Source of the DNA: DAOTVS01 sp034436375
GTDB lineage: Bacteria > Chloroflexota > Anaerolineae > SpSt-313
Reading direction: 5' to 3'
Length of the DNA: 20,129 nt
Assembly: GCA_034436375.1 (NCBI GenBank)
Contig: DAOTVS010000142.1
Location: forward strand, 1 to 20,129
The translations under genes were made by a program, and so were the position numbers. This document shows positions 1-8,042 of this stretch, in pieces (within the stretch, counting starts at the first letter, position 1; the number at the start of each line of letters is the position of its first letter). A model generated the notes under the pieces. That model was given only the letters and a program-made list of their open reading frames with translations, searched no databases and was not told the origin of the DNA.

Positions 1-453
1 GAGCCGGTCTCTGCACTAGACGTCTCGATCCAGGCACAGGTCCTAAACCTCCTGACCGAGCTACAACAGAGGCTGAGCCTGACCTATCTCTTTATCTCAC
101 ACGACCTAAGCGTCGTCCAGCACATTAGCAACCGAGTAGTGGTGATGTATGTCGGAAGGGTAGTGGAGCTGGCGGCGACGCAGGACATCTTCCAGCGCCC
201 ACTCCATCCCTACACCGAAGCTCTGATTTCTGCGGTGCCCAAGCCGGATCCGCGGCGGAGTCACCAGCGTATTTTGCTAGCTGGCGAAGTAGCCAATCCG
301 GCGAACCCGCCTGCGGGATGTCACTTCCATCCTCGCTGTCAATATGCACGGGATATCTGTGCGAAAGAGGCGCCTCCGCTATGCGAGGTAGAGCCTCAGC
401 ATTACGTGAGTTGCCACCTGGCAGGGCAGTTGAGCTTGCGTGCCCTGAGCTGA
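1..453 (+). CDS. Peptide ABC transporter ATP-binding protein, OppF/DppF type (5'-truncated by window edge)
   Basis: This is the C-terminal part of a cytoplasmic ATPase that would power oligopeptide/dipeptide import. The visible 150 residues open inside Walker B (EPVSALD), continue through the D-loop and the H-loop (FISHDLSVV), and end in the Cys/His-rich tail typical of peptide-importer ATPases (GCHFHPRC, then YARDIC). It stops with TGA. The same segment of the second OppF (7004-8023) is clearly paralogous, but the two differ at many positions, so this is the last gene of a second, separate opp/dpp cluster that lies mostly off the window. Compared with that paralogue it has the usual SHD after the H-loop. 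Codon choice looks somewhat less GC-biased than in the next operon (by eye). The family call is secure; the transported substrate cannot be told. Confidence 0.93.
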   Translation, partial: EPVSALDVSIQAQVLNLLTELQQRLSLTYLFISHDLSVVQHISNRVVVMYVGRVVELAATQDIFQRPLHPYTEALISAVPKPDPRRSHQRILLAGEVANPANPPAGCHFHPRCQYARDICAKEAPPLCEVEPQHYVSCHLAGQLSLRALS

Positions 454-706
454 ACACCATAGACCGTGCGCAAGCGCTTTCACAGATTGATCAACTTCGG
501 ATCTTTATGCCCCTTTCCGTAACTGCTCAGACTCGAGGGTAAAGAAGAACGGCTCGGTTGCACGATCCCTTTTTTCGCCTGGTTTTTGGCCCAAAGTGGC
601 TCGTCAATGCCGCATGCAAGCCCAAATTGGCCAGTGAGTGGGACAAGCGCCTCATCTCGCCCAGAATCTTGCACGCAAGTCTGAACAGGTACCCCTTTAC
701 ACACGA

Positions 707-735
707 TTGACAGGACATGGAATGTGTGCTATACT
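707..735 (+). promoter_or_regulatory. Strong sigma70-type promoter upstream of the opp operon
   Basis: The -35 box TTGACA (707-712) matches consensus fully. A 17-bp spacer leads to the -10 box TATACT (730-735), which is preceded by TGC (727-729), an extended -10. The start site would fall near 742, pointing towards the binding-protein gene at 1544. It is about 800 bp from that start codon, so it either drives a long leader or an unrecognised small RNA. Confidence 0.7.
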
Positions 736-749
736 TTTACACGTGTTAA
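736..749. promoter_or_regulatory. Candidate operator: near-perfect palindrome over the transcription start
   Basis: TTTACACGTGTTAA is a 14-bp dyad with a perfect ACACGTGT core and one mismatched pair. It lies directly after the -10 box and covers the predicted start site, where a repressor would act. The half-site TTTACAC recurs at 696-702 (40 bp upstream, beside the -35 box) and at 1405-1411. The even-centred CG dyad resembles operators of LacI-type repressors, but no regulator gene is in the window, so the binder is unknown. Confidence 0.4.
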
Positions 750-1543
750 TTCAGCTGAGCTATGGCTGCCTGCAGATCTATCAAGATGTACGCGCTGCCC
801 CGTCCGACCGCGCACAAATCTGTGGGGCCAGCTCAAAAAAGTCGCTGATCTCGTTATCACATGGCAGGCAAACGCGAGGGTGTCCTGAATTTGGGCCTCC
901 ACATTTGTGCCGGCAGGCAAAGATACCCTTCCTCTACTCCTATGCCTGCTGCATGGCCTCGATCCCTCAAGGAGCCCTTCCGAAATACCTCCTTGTAGAG
1001 AACCCCTGGCCCTATGACTTTTGTGGTCTCCGAAGAGGCTGAGATGCTATCTTGGATTACCGATACCAGTGCCTCGTCTCCATCCCCAGCCCGCGTCCGC
1101 TGCCGGGCGGCCGTTTCGCTCGGCTCTGTTTGCTTCTTCCCTCAGGCGCCGCCGGCGCCCAGCCAGGCATTCCTACCAGCGTTGTCTCCGGGTGATCCGG
1201 CGCTAATTGTGTATCGAGAAAGGTCTATGAAAGCCCCTAAACAGGGCAGAAAGGAGGGCCTGGCGCTCAAGCGGCAGGAAGAGTGGGAAAGAGCCATTCT
1301 CCCCTTCTACTGCCGGCGGCGCAACGAATTACCCCCCGGCCTCGTGGCCATGCTTGCAGGGTCGATGATGTCGGGCCAGGTATTTGTCAGCCGGTGCTCT
1401 GAGCTTTACACGTACTGAGGCCAACCGTCGTGATGGTGACCCGGGCAGCCCATATCGTGTCGCGCAGTCAGGCTTGCCCGCTGGCACCCAAGGTGTTTCG
1501 TGCTCCCCGTGCCATCAGTGATAAAGAAAAGGAGATCGCGATC

Positions 1544-3583
1544 ATGAGAGCGAAGAAGATCAACCGGCGGCGTTTCCTCCAGATGTCGGCCATGGCAGCC
1601 CTCGGTGCCGCGGCCGTGGCCTGCGGTCAGGCAGCACCCACTGCGGCACCCACCCAGGCCCCAGCGGCGGCCACAGAAGCCCCGACCGAAGCCCCCGCTC
1701 AGACCGAGCCCACAGCGACCCAGGGCGGAGCAGCGGAAGCCACAGCGGCCCCCACGACCGGCGCCATCACCTACCAGGAATCGCCCATGCTGGCCGACCT
1801 CGTCAAGGCCGGCAAGCTGCCCCCCATCGAGCAGCGCCTGCCCGAGCAGCCGCTTGTGGTCGGCCCCGGCGTCCTGATCGCCAAGCAGGATCTCGACTGG
1901 CAGCCCGGCAAGTTCGGCGGCACCATGCGCTTCGCGCATGCCGTCGCCGACTGGAACCCCGATATCTTTATCATGGCCAATGAGAACCTCCTGGCGGCGC
2001 CTGGCATCGCCCTCGAAGGCCTGTACCCCAACGTGGTACAGGACTATCAAGTCTCCGACGACGGCAAGGAGTTCACTTTCACCCTCCGTAAGGGTATGAA
2101 GTGGTCCGATGGCGAGCCTGTCACGACCGAGGACGTCCGCTTTACCTTTGAGGATGTCTACGGCGACAAGAACATCACCCCCACCTTCCCGGCCAAGTTC
2201 TGCGACGGCGGCCGCGTGGGCGGGCAGCCGCTCAAGCTCACCATCGTCGACGATTTCACCTGGAAGTTTACCTTCAGCGAGCCCTATGGCGGCCTGCTCC
2301 GCGAGCTCGCCGACAAAGGTTGGCAGGGCTACACCGATACCCTGCGCCCTTCTCACTACCTCAAGCAGTACCACATCAAATACACCAAGCTCGACGACCC
2401 CAAGATGCAAGAGCAACTCAAGCGCCTGAACCTCAAGGACGAGTGGTGGCAGGTCTTCAATGCCATGAACTGCAACAACTGGGACCTGACCAACCCCAAG
2501 AGCCGCAACTATCCTGTGCTCTACCCCTGGATGGCCGTCGAGGGTCCCGACCAGGTGCTAACTTTCGAGCGCAACCCCTACTACTGGAAAGTCGACACCC
2601 AGGGCCAGCAGTTGCCCTACGTTGACAAGCTGGTCTCCCAGCAGGTGCTCGATGTGGAAGCCCTCACCCTCAAAGTCCTGGCCGGCGAGGTGGACTATGT
2701 ACGTGAGAGCACGGCCCTGAACAAGCTGCCCCTCTACAAGCAGAACGAAGACAAGGCAGGCATCAAGTTCAACCTGATGGACAACCACGTCGACCCCACC
2801 GCCCTCTGGCTCAACTTTACCTACCCAGATGACAACTGGCGCAAGGTGGTCGGCGATGTGCGCTTCCGCCAGGCCCTCACCCTTGGCCTGAACCGCCAGG
2901 AGTTCATCGACAGCATCTACTACGGCTATGCCCAGCCCCCGACTCTGGTGCCCAGCCAGTTCGACGCCGCCAAGGCCAACCAACTGCTGGATGAAATGGG
3001 CCTGGACAAGCTGGATGCCGATGGCTTCCGCATTGGCCCCGACGGCAAGACCTTTGTGCTCATGATCGAGCACGGCGCGAGCGCACCCGATATCGCCCCG
3101 GTAGGTGACCTCATCGGCGCCCAGCTGCAGAAGAACCTCAAGCTCAAAGTCCAGGTCACGCAACTCGAGTCGAACCTGTGGGGCCAGCGCAATGCCGCCA
3201 ATGACCTGCACTCCATCATCATCTGGGATGTGCAGCCCATGTGGCCTGACGGCACCTGGACTGACTATCTGGTCAATGCAACCACACCATTGTGGGACCA
3301 GTGGCGCACCAGCAGCGGCAAGCAGGGCGAGGAACCCCCCGATGCGATCAAGGATATCTACAAGCAGCACGATATCCGCAACCAGTCGGTGCCCTACTCC
3401 GACGCCGATAAGGCGGCCTACGAGGCGATCCGCAAGAACCTCCACGACAACGTCTGGATTATCCCAATCGCCGAGAAGGTCAACTATGCCATGGTCTACA
3501 GCGCCAAGCTGGGCAATATCCCCAAGTCTGGCCAGGCCATCGGTGCTGACTATAGCGGCGAGCAGTTCTTCTTCCAGTCGTAA
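1544..3583 (+). CDS. Oligopeptide/dipeptide ABC transporter substrate-binding lipoprotein (family 5, SBP_bac_5)
   Basis: A 679-aa extracytoplasmic binding protein that captures the substrate and delivers it to the permeases encoded next. The ATG at 1544 is chosen because AAAAGGAG (1527-1534) sits 9 nt upstream and because it starts a clean signal peptide; the open frame begins earlier, at 1430. Residues 8-13 (RRRFLQ) are a twin-arginine motif, followed by a hydrophobic stretch and lipobox AVAC with Cys27, so the product is probably a Tat-exported lipoprotein. Residues 28-72 form an Ala/Pro/Thr/Glu linker, common in Chloroflexota binding proteins. The mature domain carries the family 5 pattern (an FTLRKGMKWSDGEPVTTEDV-like segment, and FERNPYYWK). 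It is longer than classical OppA (about 540 aa). The true substrate could be peptides, oligosaccharides or nickel complexes; homology does not decide. Not a solute-specific call. Confidence 0.93.
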   Translation: MRAKKINRRRFLQMSAMAALGAAAVACGQAAPTAAPTQAPAAATEAPTEAPAQTEPTATQGGAAEATAAPTTGAITYQESPMLADLVKAGKLPPIEQRLPEQPLVVGPGVLIAKQDLDWQPGKFGGTMRFAHAVADWNPDIFIMANENLLAAPGIALEGLYPNVVQDYQVSDDGKEFTFTLRKGMKWSDGEPVTTEDVRFTFEDVYGDKNITPTFPAKFCDGGRVGGQPLKLTIVDDFTWKFTFSEPYGGLLRELADKGWQGYTDTLRPSHYLKQYHIKYTKLDDPKMQEQLKRLNLKDEWWQVFNAMNCNNWDLTNPKSRNYPVLYPWMAVEGPDQVLTFERNPYYWKVDTQGQQLPYVDKLVSQQVLDVEALTLKVLAGEVDYVRESTALNKLPLYKQNEDKAGIKFNLMDNHVDPTALWLNFTYPDDNWRKVVGDVRFRQALTLGLNRQEFIDSIYYGYAQPPTLVPSQFDAAKANQLLDEMGLDKLDADGFRIGPDGKTFVLMIEHGASAPDIAPVGDLIGAQLQKNLKLKVQVTQLESNLWGQRNAANDLHSIIIWDVQPMWPDGTWTDYLVNATTPLWDQWRTSSGKQGEEPPDAIKDIYKQHDIRNQSVPYSDADKAAYEAIRKNLHDNVWIIPIAEKVNYAMVYSAKLGNIPKSGQAIGADYSGEQFFFQS

Positions 3584-3602
3584 GAGACAACCAAACCGGG
3601 TC

Positions 3603-3646
3603 CAAGGTGGAGCTTATCCAGCGATGTACATGCGGATTCCACCTTG
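3603..3646 (+). other. Intercistronic hairpin 1 downstream of the binding-protein gene
   Basis: CAAGGTGGA (3603-3611) and its exact reverse complement (3638-3646) frame a 26-nt loop, 20 bp after the binding-protein stop. There is no T-run. It could stabilise the 3' end of the binding-protein mRNA or partly stop transcription before the permease genes. Confidence 0.45.
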
Positions 3647-3687
3647 AGTGCGCCTAAACTCGTAGACCCTTACCCAGCCATGCCACA

Positions 3688-3714
3688 GCGGCCCGGCGGG
3701 ATACGCCGGGCCGC
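3688..3714 (+). other. Intercistronic hairpin 2, 11-bp GC stem
   Basis: GCGGCCCGGCG (3688-3698), loop GGATA, then the exact reverse complement (3704-3714). The stem is perfect and almost all G/C, with no following T-run. It sits 32 bp before the permease start and 17 bp before its ribosome site. In binding-protein-dependent transporter operons such elements often lower expression of distal genes relative to the binding protein (known for malE-malF). That role is inferred here. Confidence 0.6.
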
Positions 3715-3745
3715 CCGTTCATAAACGGACAGGAGGAATGGCAAT

Positions 3746-4744
3746 ATGTTGCTTTACATCATTCGTCGTATCCTCATGTTGATACCTATCCTGATACTCA
3801 TGTCGATGGTCGCGTTCTTCCTCATCCAGCTACCCCCGGGCGACTATGTCAGTTACCGCATCCAGCAGTTACGTAACTCTGGCGTGGCAGTCTCCGAAGA
3901 GCAAGCCAACCAGCTCAAGGCCGAGTTCGGCCTCGACCTGCCGCCTGTCCAGCGCTACCTCCGGTGGGTCACCGGCATCGTCACACGCGGCTACTGGGGC
4001 CTGTCTATGCAATGGAACAAGCCCGTCGGCGAGATCCTGGCCCAGCGCGTGCCCATGACAATCGTCATCTCTCTGCTCGCCTTACTCTTCTCTTGGGCAG
4101 TGGCCATACCCATCGGCATCTATTCGGCTACGCACCAGTACTCCTTACTGGATTATGTTTTCACCTTCATCGGGTTTATAGGGGTGGCCACACCGGGCTT
4201 TCTACTGGCCCTGGTGATGGCCTGGCTCATTTTCACCAAACTCGGCTACTCGCCGCTGGGGCTCTACTCTAACCAGTTCCTCGATCAGCCCTGGAGCATG
4301 GCCAAGTTCCTGGACCTGCTCAAACACATCTGGATGCCCTTGATCCTGGTGGGCCTGAGCAACACCGGCGCTACCATCCGCGTCGTGCGCAACAACCTGC
4401 TGGACGAATTGAACAAGCAGTATGTCATCACGGCTCGCGCCAAGGGCCTTTCGGAATGGAAGCTGTTGATTAAGTACCCGGTCCGTATGGCGATCAACCC
4501 GCTCCTCAGCACGCTGAGTTGGGTCCTGCCGGGCCTGATCTCAGGGACCGTCCTGATCGACATCGTCCTGAGCCTGCAGACCGTCGGCCCTGTGTTGCTG
4601 CGGGCAACCCAGGCACAGGACATGTACCTGGCTGGCAGCATCACACTCATATTGAGCGCACTGACGGTGATCGGCGCCCTGCTAGGCGACCTGGCGTTGG
4701 TCTTTGTCGATCCCCGCATTCGCTTCGGGAGGGCGTCCAAGTGA
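3746..4744 (+). CDS. Peptide ABC transporter permease, OppB/DppB type
   Basis: A 332-aa inner-membrane permease, one half of the substrate channel. Start ATG at 3746 has AGGAGG at 3731-3736. The protein shows the N-terminal helix (about residues 7-28) with the family's QLPPGDYVS segment, a periplasmic stretch (about 30-100), then the transmembrane core. The EAA coupling loop that docks onto the ATPases lies around residues 224-246 (YVITARAKGLSEWKLLIKYP, matching the A..KG family pattern). The C-terminus ends in VDPRIR, typical for OppB. Its stop codon overlaps the GTG start of the next permease (GTGA), indicating translational coupling. Length and motifs match the family, with nothing missing. 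The gene symbol is not assigned because opp, dpp and app paralogues cannot be separated from sequence alone. Confidence 0.94.
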   Translation: MLLYIIRRILMLIPILILMSMVAFFLIQLPPGDYVSYRIQQLRNSGVAVSEEQANQLKAEFGLDLPPVQRYLRWVTGIVTRGYWGLSMQWNKPVGEILAQRVPMTIVISLLALLFSWAVAIPIGIYSATHQYSLLDYVFTFIGFIGVATPGFLLALVMAWLIFTKLGYSPLGLYSNQFLDQPWSMAKFLDLLKHIWMPLILVGLSNTGATIRVVRNNLLDELNKQYVITARAKGLSEWKLLIKYPVRMAINPLLSTLSWVLPGLISGTVLIDIVLSLQTVGPVLLRATQAQDMYLAGSITLILSALTVIGALLGDLALVFVDPRIRFGRASK

Positions 4745-5916
4745 GCGCACAAGAGGGAGCCACTGCTGCTGCGCCTCTGGCCGCAGAGCCGGAGGATGCG
4801 ATCCTGATCGGTGGGAAACGCGCCCAGGACGAACGCTACTACTATGCCAGCCAGTGGGAGCTCATCCGCTGGCGCTTCGGCCGCCACAAACTGGCCGTCA
4901 TCTCGCTGGCACTGCTGGCTTTCCTTTACTTCCTCGCCGCTTTTGCCGAATTCCTGACGCCCTACGTGCCCGATACCCGCTTTGACAGCTATCAGAATTC
5001 GCCGCCTACCCATCTGCACTGGATCAAGCCGAACGGCGGCGGCTTTGGACCGTACGTGTTCGGCATCAAAAAGACCCTGGATACGGACACCTATACCTAC
5101 AAATTCACTGAAGATCGTGCGCAGGTCATTCCGATCAAGTTCTTCGTCAAGGGCGAGCAATACAAATTCTGGGGCCTGTGGAGGACCGACATCCACCTGT
5201 TCGGGCCGGCTTCGTCCGATGTGCCCCTCTTCCTCTTCGGCTCGGATAGCATGGGGCGTGACCTGTTTACCCGCACGATCTATGGAGCGCGCATCTCGCT
5301 CTCCATCGGGCTGGTGGGCGTGTTCCTCAGCTTCGTGCTTGGCGTGCTCCTCGGCGGCATCTCCGGCTACTTTGGCGGCATAGTCGACGACGTCATGCAG
5401 CGCCTGATCGACTTTTTGCTCGCCATCCCCAGCCTGCCGCTGTGGATGACGCTGGCCGCAGCCCTGCCACACGACTGGCCGACGCTCAAGCTCTACTTTG
5501 CCATCACCATCCTCCTCTCGATCCTGGGCTGGTGCGGCCTGGCGCGCGTGGTGCGTGGCAAGCTGCTCCAGTTGCGTGAGGAGGATTACGCTCTGGCGGC
5601 GCGCGGCGCGGGCGCCAGCGACTGGCGCATCATCACGCGCCACCTGTTGCCCGGCTTTACCAGCCACCTGATCGTGTCCATCACCTTCGCCATCCCGAGC
5701 ATGATCCTGAGCGAGACAGCGCTGAGCTTCATTGGCGTCGGCATCCAGCCGCCTGCGGTGAGCTGGGGCGTCCTGCTCCAGGACGCGCAGAACCTGATGG
5801 CCGTCGCCCAGTACAACTGGCTGCTGATCCCGGCTCTATGGGTCATTGCCACCGTCTTGCTGTTCAACTTTGTGGGAGACGGCCTGCGCGACGCCGCCGA
5901 TCCGTATTCCAGGTAG
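4741..5916 (+). CDS. Peptide ABC transporter permease, OppC/DppC type, with enlarged periplasmic segment
   Basis: A 391-aa inner-membrane partner of the preceding permease. The start is GTG at 4741, with GGGAGGG at 4727-4733 and a 4-bp overlap with the upstream stop; the open frame runs further upstream but overlaps oppB, so the longer form is rejected. Residues 30-50 (DERYYYASQWELIRWRFGRH) precede the first helix (about 51-73). Residues 76-165 form a periplasmic insert before the conserved FGSDSMGRDLFTR motif (167-178); this is longer than in E. coli OppC (about 300 aa overall), and similar long forms are known in environmental OppC proteins. The EAA loop is at about 281-305 (EDYALAARGAGASDWRIITR). 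The C-terminus has the usual GDGLRDAADP. It should pair with OppB and ATPases D and F. Confidence 0.94.
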   Translation: MSAQEGATAAAPLAAEPEDAILIGGKRAQDERYYYASQWELIRWRFGRHKLAVISLALLAFLYFLAAFAEFLTPYVPDTRFDSYQNSPPTHLHWIKPNGGGFGPYVFGIKKTLDTDTYTYKFTEDRAQVIPIKFFVKGEQYKFWGLWRTDIHLFGPASSDVPLFLFGSDSMGRDLFTRTIYGARISLSIGLVGVFLSFVLGVLLGGISGYFGGIVDDVMQRLIDFLLAIPSLPLWMTLAAALPHDWPTLKLYFAITILLSILGWCGLARVVRGKLLQLREEDYALAARGAGASDWRIITRHLLPGFTSHLIVSITFAIPSMILSETALSFIGVGIQPPAVSWGVLLQDAQNLMAVAQYNWLLIPALWVIATVLLFNFVGDGLRDAADPYSR

Positions 5917-5933
5917 AAAGGGGAAGACCAGCC

Positions 5934-6956
5934 ATGGCGGCTTCTAGCGGAACGGAACACCGACTCTTCGTGGAAGTGCAAGACCTCAAGACGCACTTCT
6001 TCCTCCACGAGGGCACGGTCAAGGCGGTCGACGGAGTCAGCTTCCAGATCCGTGAGGGGCGTTCCCTGGGCGTGATCGGCGAGAGTGGCTGCGGCAAATC
6101 CGTGACTGCGCAGTCTTTGATGCGCATCGTGCCTTCTCCCCCCGGCCGCGAAGTAGGAGGCAAGGTCACCCTCCACTTGCTTGAGAACAGTCATGAGGAA
6201 CTGGTCGACGTGCTCAAACTGCCCGCCAACGGCCCCAAGATGCGCAGCATCCGCGGCAAGCAGATTGGCATGGTCTTCCAGGAACCCATGACTTCTTTCA
6301 GCCCGCTGCACACCATCGGCGACCAGATCACGGAAGCTTTGCTGCTGCACGAGCAGGGCGTGACCAAGAAACAGGCCCGCGACCGGGCCATCGACATGCT
6401 GGGTCGCGTGGGCATCCCCAGGCCCTCCCGCCTGGTCGATGCTTACCCGCATCAGCTCAGTGGCGGCATGCGCCAGCGCGCCATGATCGCCATGGCCCTC
6501 ATCTGTGGCCCGCGCCTGCTCATCGGCGACGAGCCTACAACCGCGCTCGACGTGACCATTGAGGCCCAGATCCTTGACTTGATCAAGGACCTGCAGGCTG
6601 AATTGGGCATGGCCCTCATGTACATCAGCCATGACTTGGCTGTCGTCGGCGAGATGGCCGATGAGATCATGGTCATGTACCTCGGCATGGTCATGGAGCA
6701 CGGCAGCACCGACCATATCTTCGACAACCCGCTGCACCCGTACACGGTTGCCCTCTGGCGCTCCATCCCAACCATCGAAGGCAAGCTGGCGCGCCTGCAG
6801 CCCATTCAGGGCACCCTGCCCAGCCCCTACGCAATCCAGCCGGGGTGTCCCTTCTTCAGCCGCTGTGAGCGGCGACTGCCCGGCAAGTGCGACGCCGGCC
6901 TGCCGCCCCTGAAAGAGATCGAACCCGGCCATGAGGTGCGCTGTATCCTCTACTAG
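5934..6956 (+). CDS. Peptide ABC transporter ATP-binding protein, OppD/DppD type
   Basis: A 340-aa cytoplasmic ATPase. ATG at 5934 follows GAAAGGGGA (5916-5924), overlapping the end of the permease gene; the frame opens at 5838 but that part overlaps oppC. Walker A is GESGCGKS (49-56), Q-loop Q116 (VFQEP), signature LSGGMRQ (175-181), Walker B LLIGDEP (195-201), and the H-loop is ISHD with His233. The C-terminal oligopeptide tail starts near HPYTVAL (268-274) and carries cysteines at about 305, 311, 319 and 337, the set that binds a 4Fe-4S cluster in characterised DppD/OppD proteins. All catalytic residues are present. It should form a heterodimer with the OppF at 7004. Confidence 0.95.
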   Translation: MAASSGTEHRLFVEVQDLKTHFFLHEGTVKAVDGVSFQIREGRSLGVIGESGCGKSVTAQSLMRIVPSPPGREVGGKVTLHLLENSHEELVDVLKLPANGPKMRSIRGKQIGMVFQEPMTSFSPLHTIGDQITEALLLHEQGVTKKQARDRAIDMLGRVGIPRPSRLVDAYPHQLSGGMRQRAMIAMALICGPRLLIGDEPTTALDVTIEAQILDLIKDLQAELGMALMYISHDLAVVGEMADEIMVMYLGMVMEHGSTDHIFDNPLHPYTVALWRSIPTIEGKLARLQPIQGTLPSPYAIQPGCPFFSRCERRLPGKCDAGLPPLKEIEPGHEVRCILY

Positions 6957-6980
6957 GCGGATCAGGCCGATCTACCGCCT
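6955..6980 (+). other. Small hairpin between the two ATPase genes
   Basis: AGGCGG (6955-6960, including the last two bases of the stop codon) pairs with CCGCCT (6975-6980), then GACTTTTGG follows. The stem is only 6 bp. At most a weak attenuator; no function is claimed. Confidence 0.25.
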
Positions 6981-7003
6981 GACTTTTGGAAAGGCCATAG
7001 AGC

Positions 7004-8023
7004 ATGGCGAATCAACAAGAGCCGTTACTGACGGTCAAGGACCTGAAAAAATACTTCCCGGTGCAGAAGGGCTTCTTGAGACAGACAGCCGGCTGGGTTA
7101 AGGCCGTGGATGGGGTCAACCTGGAACTGGCGCCCGGTGAGACCCTCGGCGTCGTCGGCGAGTCTGGCTCCGGCAAGACAACACTGGGTCGCTGTGTGAC
7201 CAAGCTCTACGAGGTTACCGGCGGCGACATCCTCCTGAACACCGGCAACCACGTTTTCTCAGTGCCGCATATCAAAGGCAGGGAACTGAAAGAGTTCCGG
7301 CGCACGGTGCAGACCATTTTCCAGGATCCCTATTCCTCGCTGAACCCCCGCATGAGCATCCTGGAGACAGTGGGCGAGCCGTTGCTGGTCAACAATCTGG
7401 CAAAAGGCAAGGAGCTTGAGGACCGGGTCACCGAGACGATCCTCCAGGTGGGGCTGCGCGTCGAGTACCTGCGCCGCTACCCACACAGCTTCAGTGGCGG
7501 CCAGCGCCAGCGCATCGGCATTGCGCGCGCCCTGGTCGTCCACCCCAAACTGGTCGTCGCCGACGAGCCAGTCTCCGCCCTCGACGTCTCGATCCAGGCC
7601 CAGATTCTCAACCTGCTGCAGGAATTGCAGGACAAGTACCAGCTCACCTACATCTTCATCTCCCATGCCATGAGCGTGGTGCGCTACGTCAGTAACCGTA
7701 TTGCGGTCATGTATGGCGGCAGGCTGGTGGAGGTGGGGCCCAAAGAGGACCTGCTGGCATGCCCTAAGCACCCCTATACTGAGCTGCTGCTGGCGGCCGT
7801 GCCCCGTACCTCCAGTAAGCGCGCCAAGCGCTCCGTTTCCCCCGGAGAGCCGCCGGACCCGGCCAACCTGCCCTCCGGCTGCGTCTTCCATCCGCGCTGC
7901 CCATACGCCACCGATATCTGCCAGCACGAGCCGCCCCTGCTACGCCAGGTCGGTGCCGATGCCTATGTGAGCTGTCACCGCGCGGAGAGCTTGAGCTTGC
8001 AGGGCATCCAGCTTATCGGTTGA
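7004..8023 (+). CDS. Peptide ABC transporter ATP-binding protein, OppF/DppF type
   Basis: A 339-aa cytoplasmic ATPase, expected partner of the OppD just upstream (47-bp gap). The start ATG at 7004 has GGAAAGG a few bases ahead. Motifs: Walker A GESGSGKT (52-59), Q-loop Q107 (IFQDP), signature SFSGGQRQR (162-170), Walker B LVVADEP (183-189), H-loop FISH with His221. After that His the family usually has Asp (SHD); here it is Ala222 (SHAMSVV), while the partial paralogue at 1-453 keeps SHD. The C-terminal tail carries GCVFHPRC (292-299), YATDIC (ending at 306) and YVSCH (321-325), the Cys cluster of peptide-importer ATPases. All residues needed for ATP hydrolysis remain. Transcription probably continues into the two membrane-protein genes that follow. 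Confidence 0.95.
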   Translation: MANQQEPLLTVKDLKKYFPVQKGFLRQTAGWVKAVDGVNLELAPGETLGVVGESGSGKTTLGRCVTKLYEVTGGDILLNTGNHVFSVPHIKGRELKEFRRTVQTIFQDPYSSLNPRMSILETVGEPLLVNNLAKGKELEDRVTETILQVGLRVEYLRRYPHSFSGGQRQRIGIARALVVHPKLVVADEPVSALDVSIQAQILNLLQELQDKYQLTYIFISHAMSVVRYVSNRIAVMYGGRLVEVGPKEDLLACPKHPYTELLLAAVPRTSSKRAKRSVSPGEPPDPANLPSGCVFHPRCPYATDICQHEPPLLRQVGADAYVSCHRAESLSLQGIQLIG

Positions 8024-8042
8024 GTAGAAAGTATCAGAACAT

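Larger units (their letters stand above)
454..1543. other. Long non-coding stretch / leader between two peptide-importer units
   Basis: About 1.1 kb without a convincing gene. It contains a near-consensus promoter at 707-735 and a palindrome at 736-749; the predicted transcript would have a leader of about 800 nt before the binding-protein gene. Open frames at 638-1042 and 1014-1418 have no recognisable domain. A 63-codon frame at 1227-1418 (ATG at 1227, with GAGAAAGG just upstream) is the only small ORF with any ribosome-site support; I do not recognise it and rate it low. I saw no clear intrinsic terminator for the upstream gene, no T-box motif and no known riboswitch core by eye. Confidence 0.6.

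Noticed and set aside
638..1418. Open frames at 638-1042 and 1014-1418
   Set aside because: No domain pattern, no ribosome site, and the first one starts before the promoter; treated as non-coding.
742..1543. T-box or known riboswitch in the long leader
   Set aside because: No T-box core and no recognisable aptamer consensus could be found by eye; only a covariance search could settle it.
1406..2416. 336-codon minus-strand open frame
   Set aside because: Antisense to the binding-protein gene, with low-complexity Gly/Arg sequence mirroring the Ala/Pro linker.
2558..3445. 295-codon minus-strand open frame
   Set aside because: Antisense to the binding-protein domain; Leu/Val/Gly-rich with no recognisable family.
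4285..5667. 460-codon minus-strand open frame
   Set aside because: It lies antisense to the two permease genes, has no domain-like sequence and reflects GC-rich codon bias on the other strand.
5586..6932. 448-codon minus-strand open frame
   Set aside because: Antisense shadow of oppC and oppD; the plus-strand frames carry complete ABC motifs.
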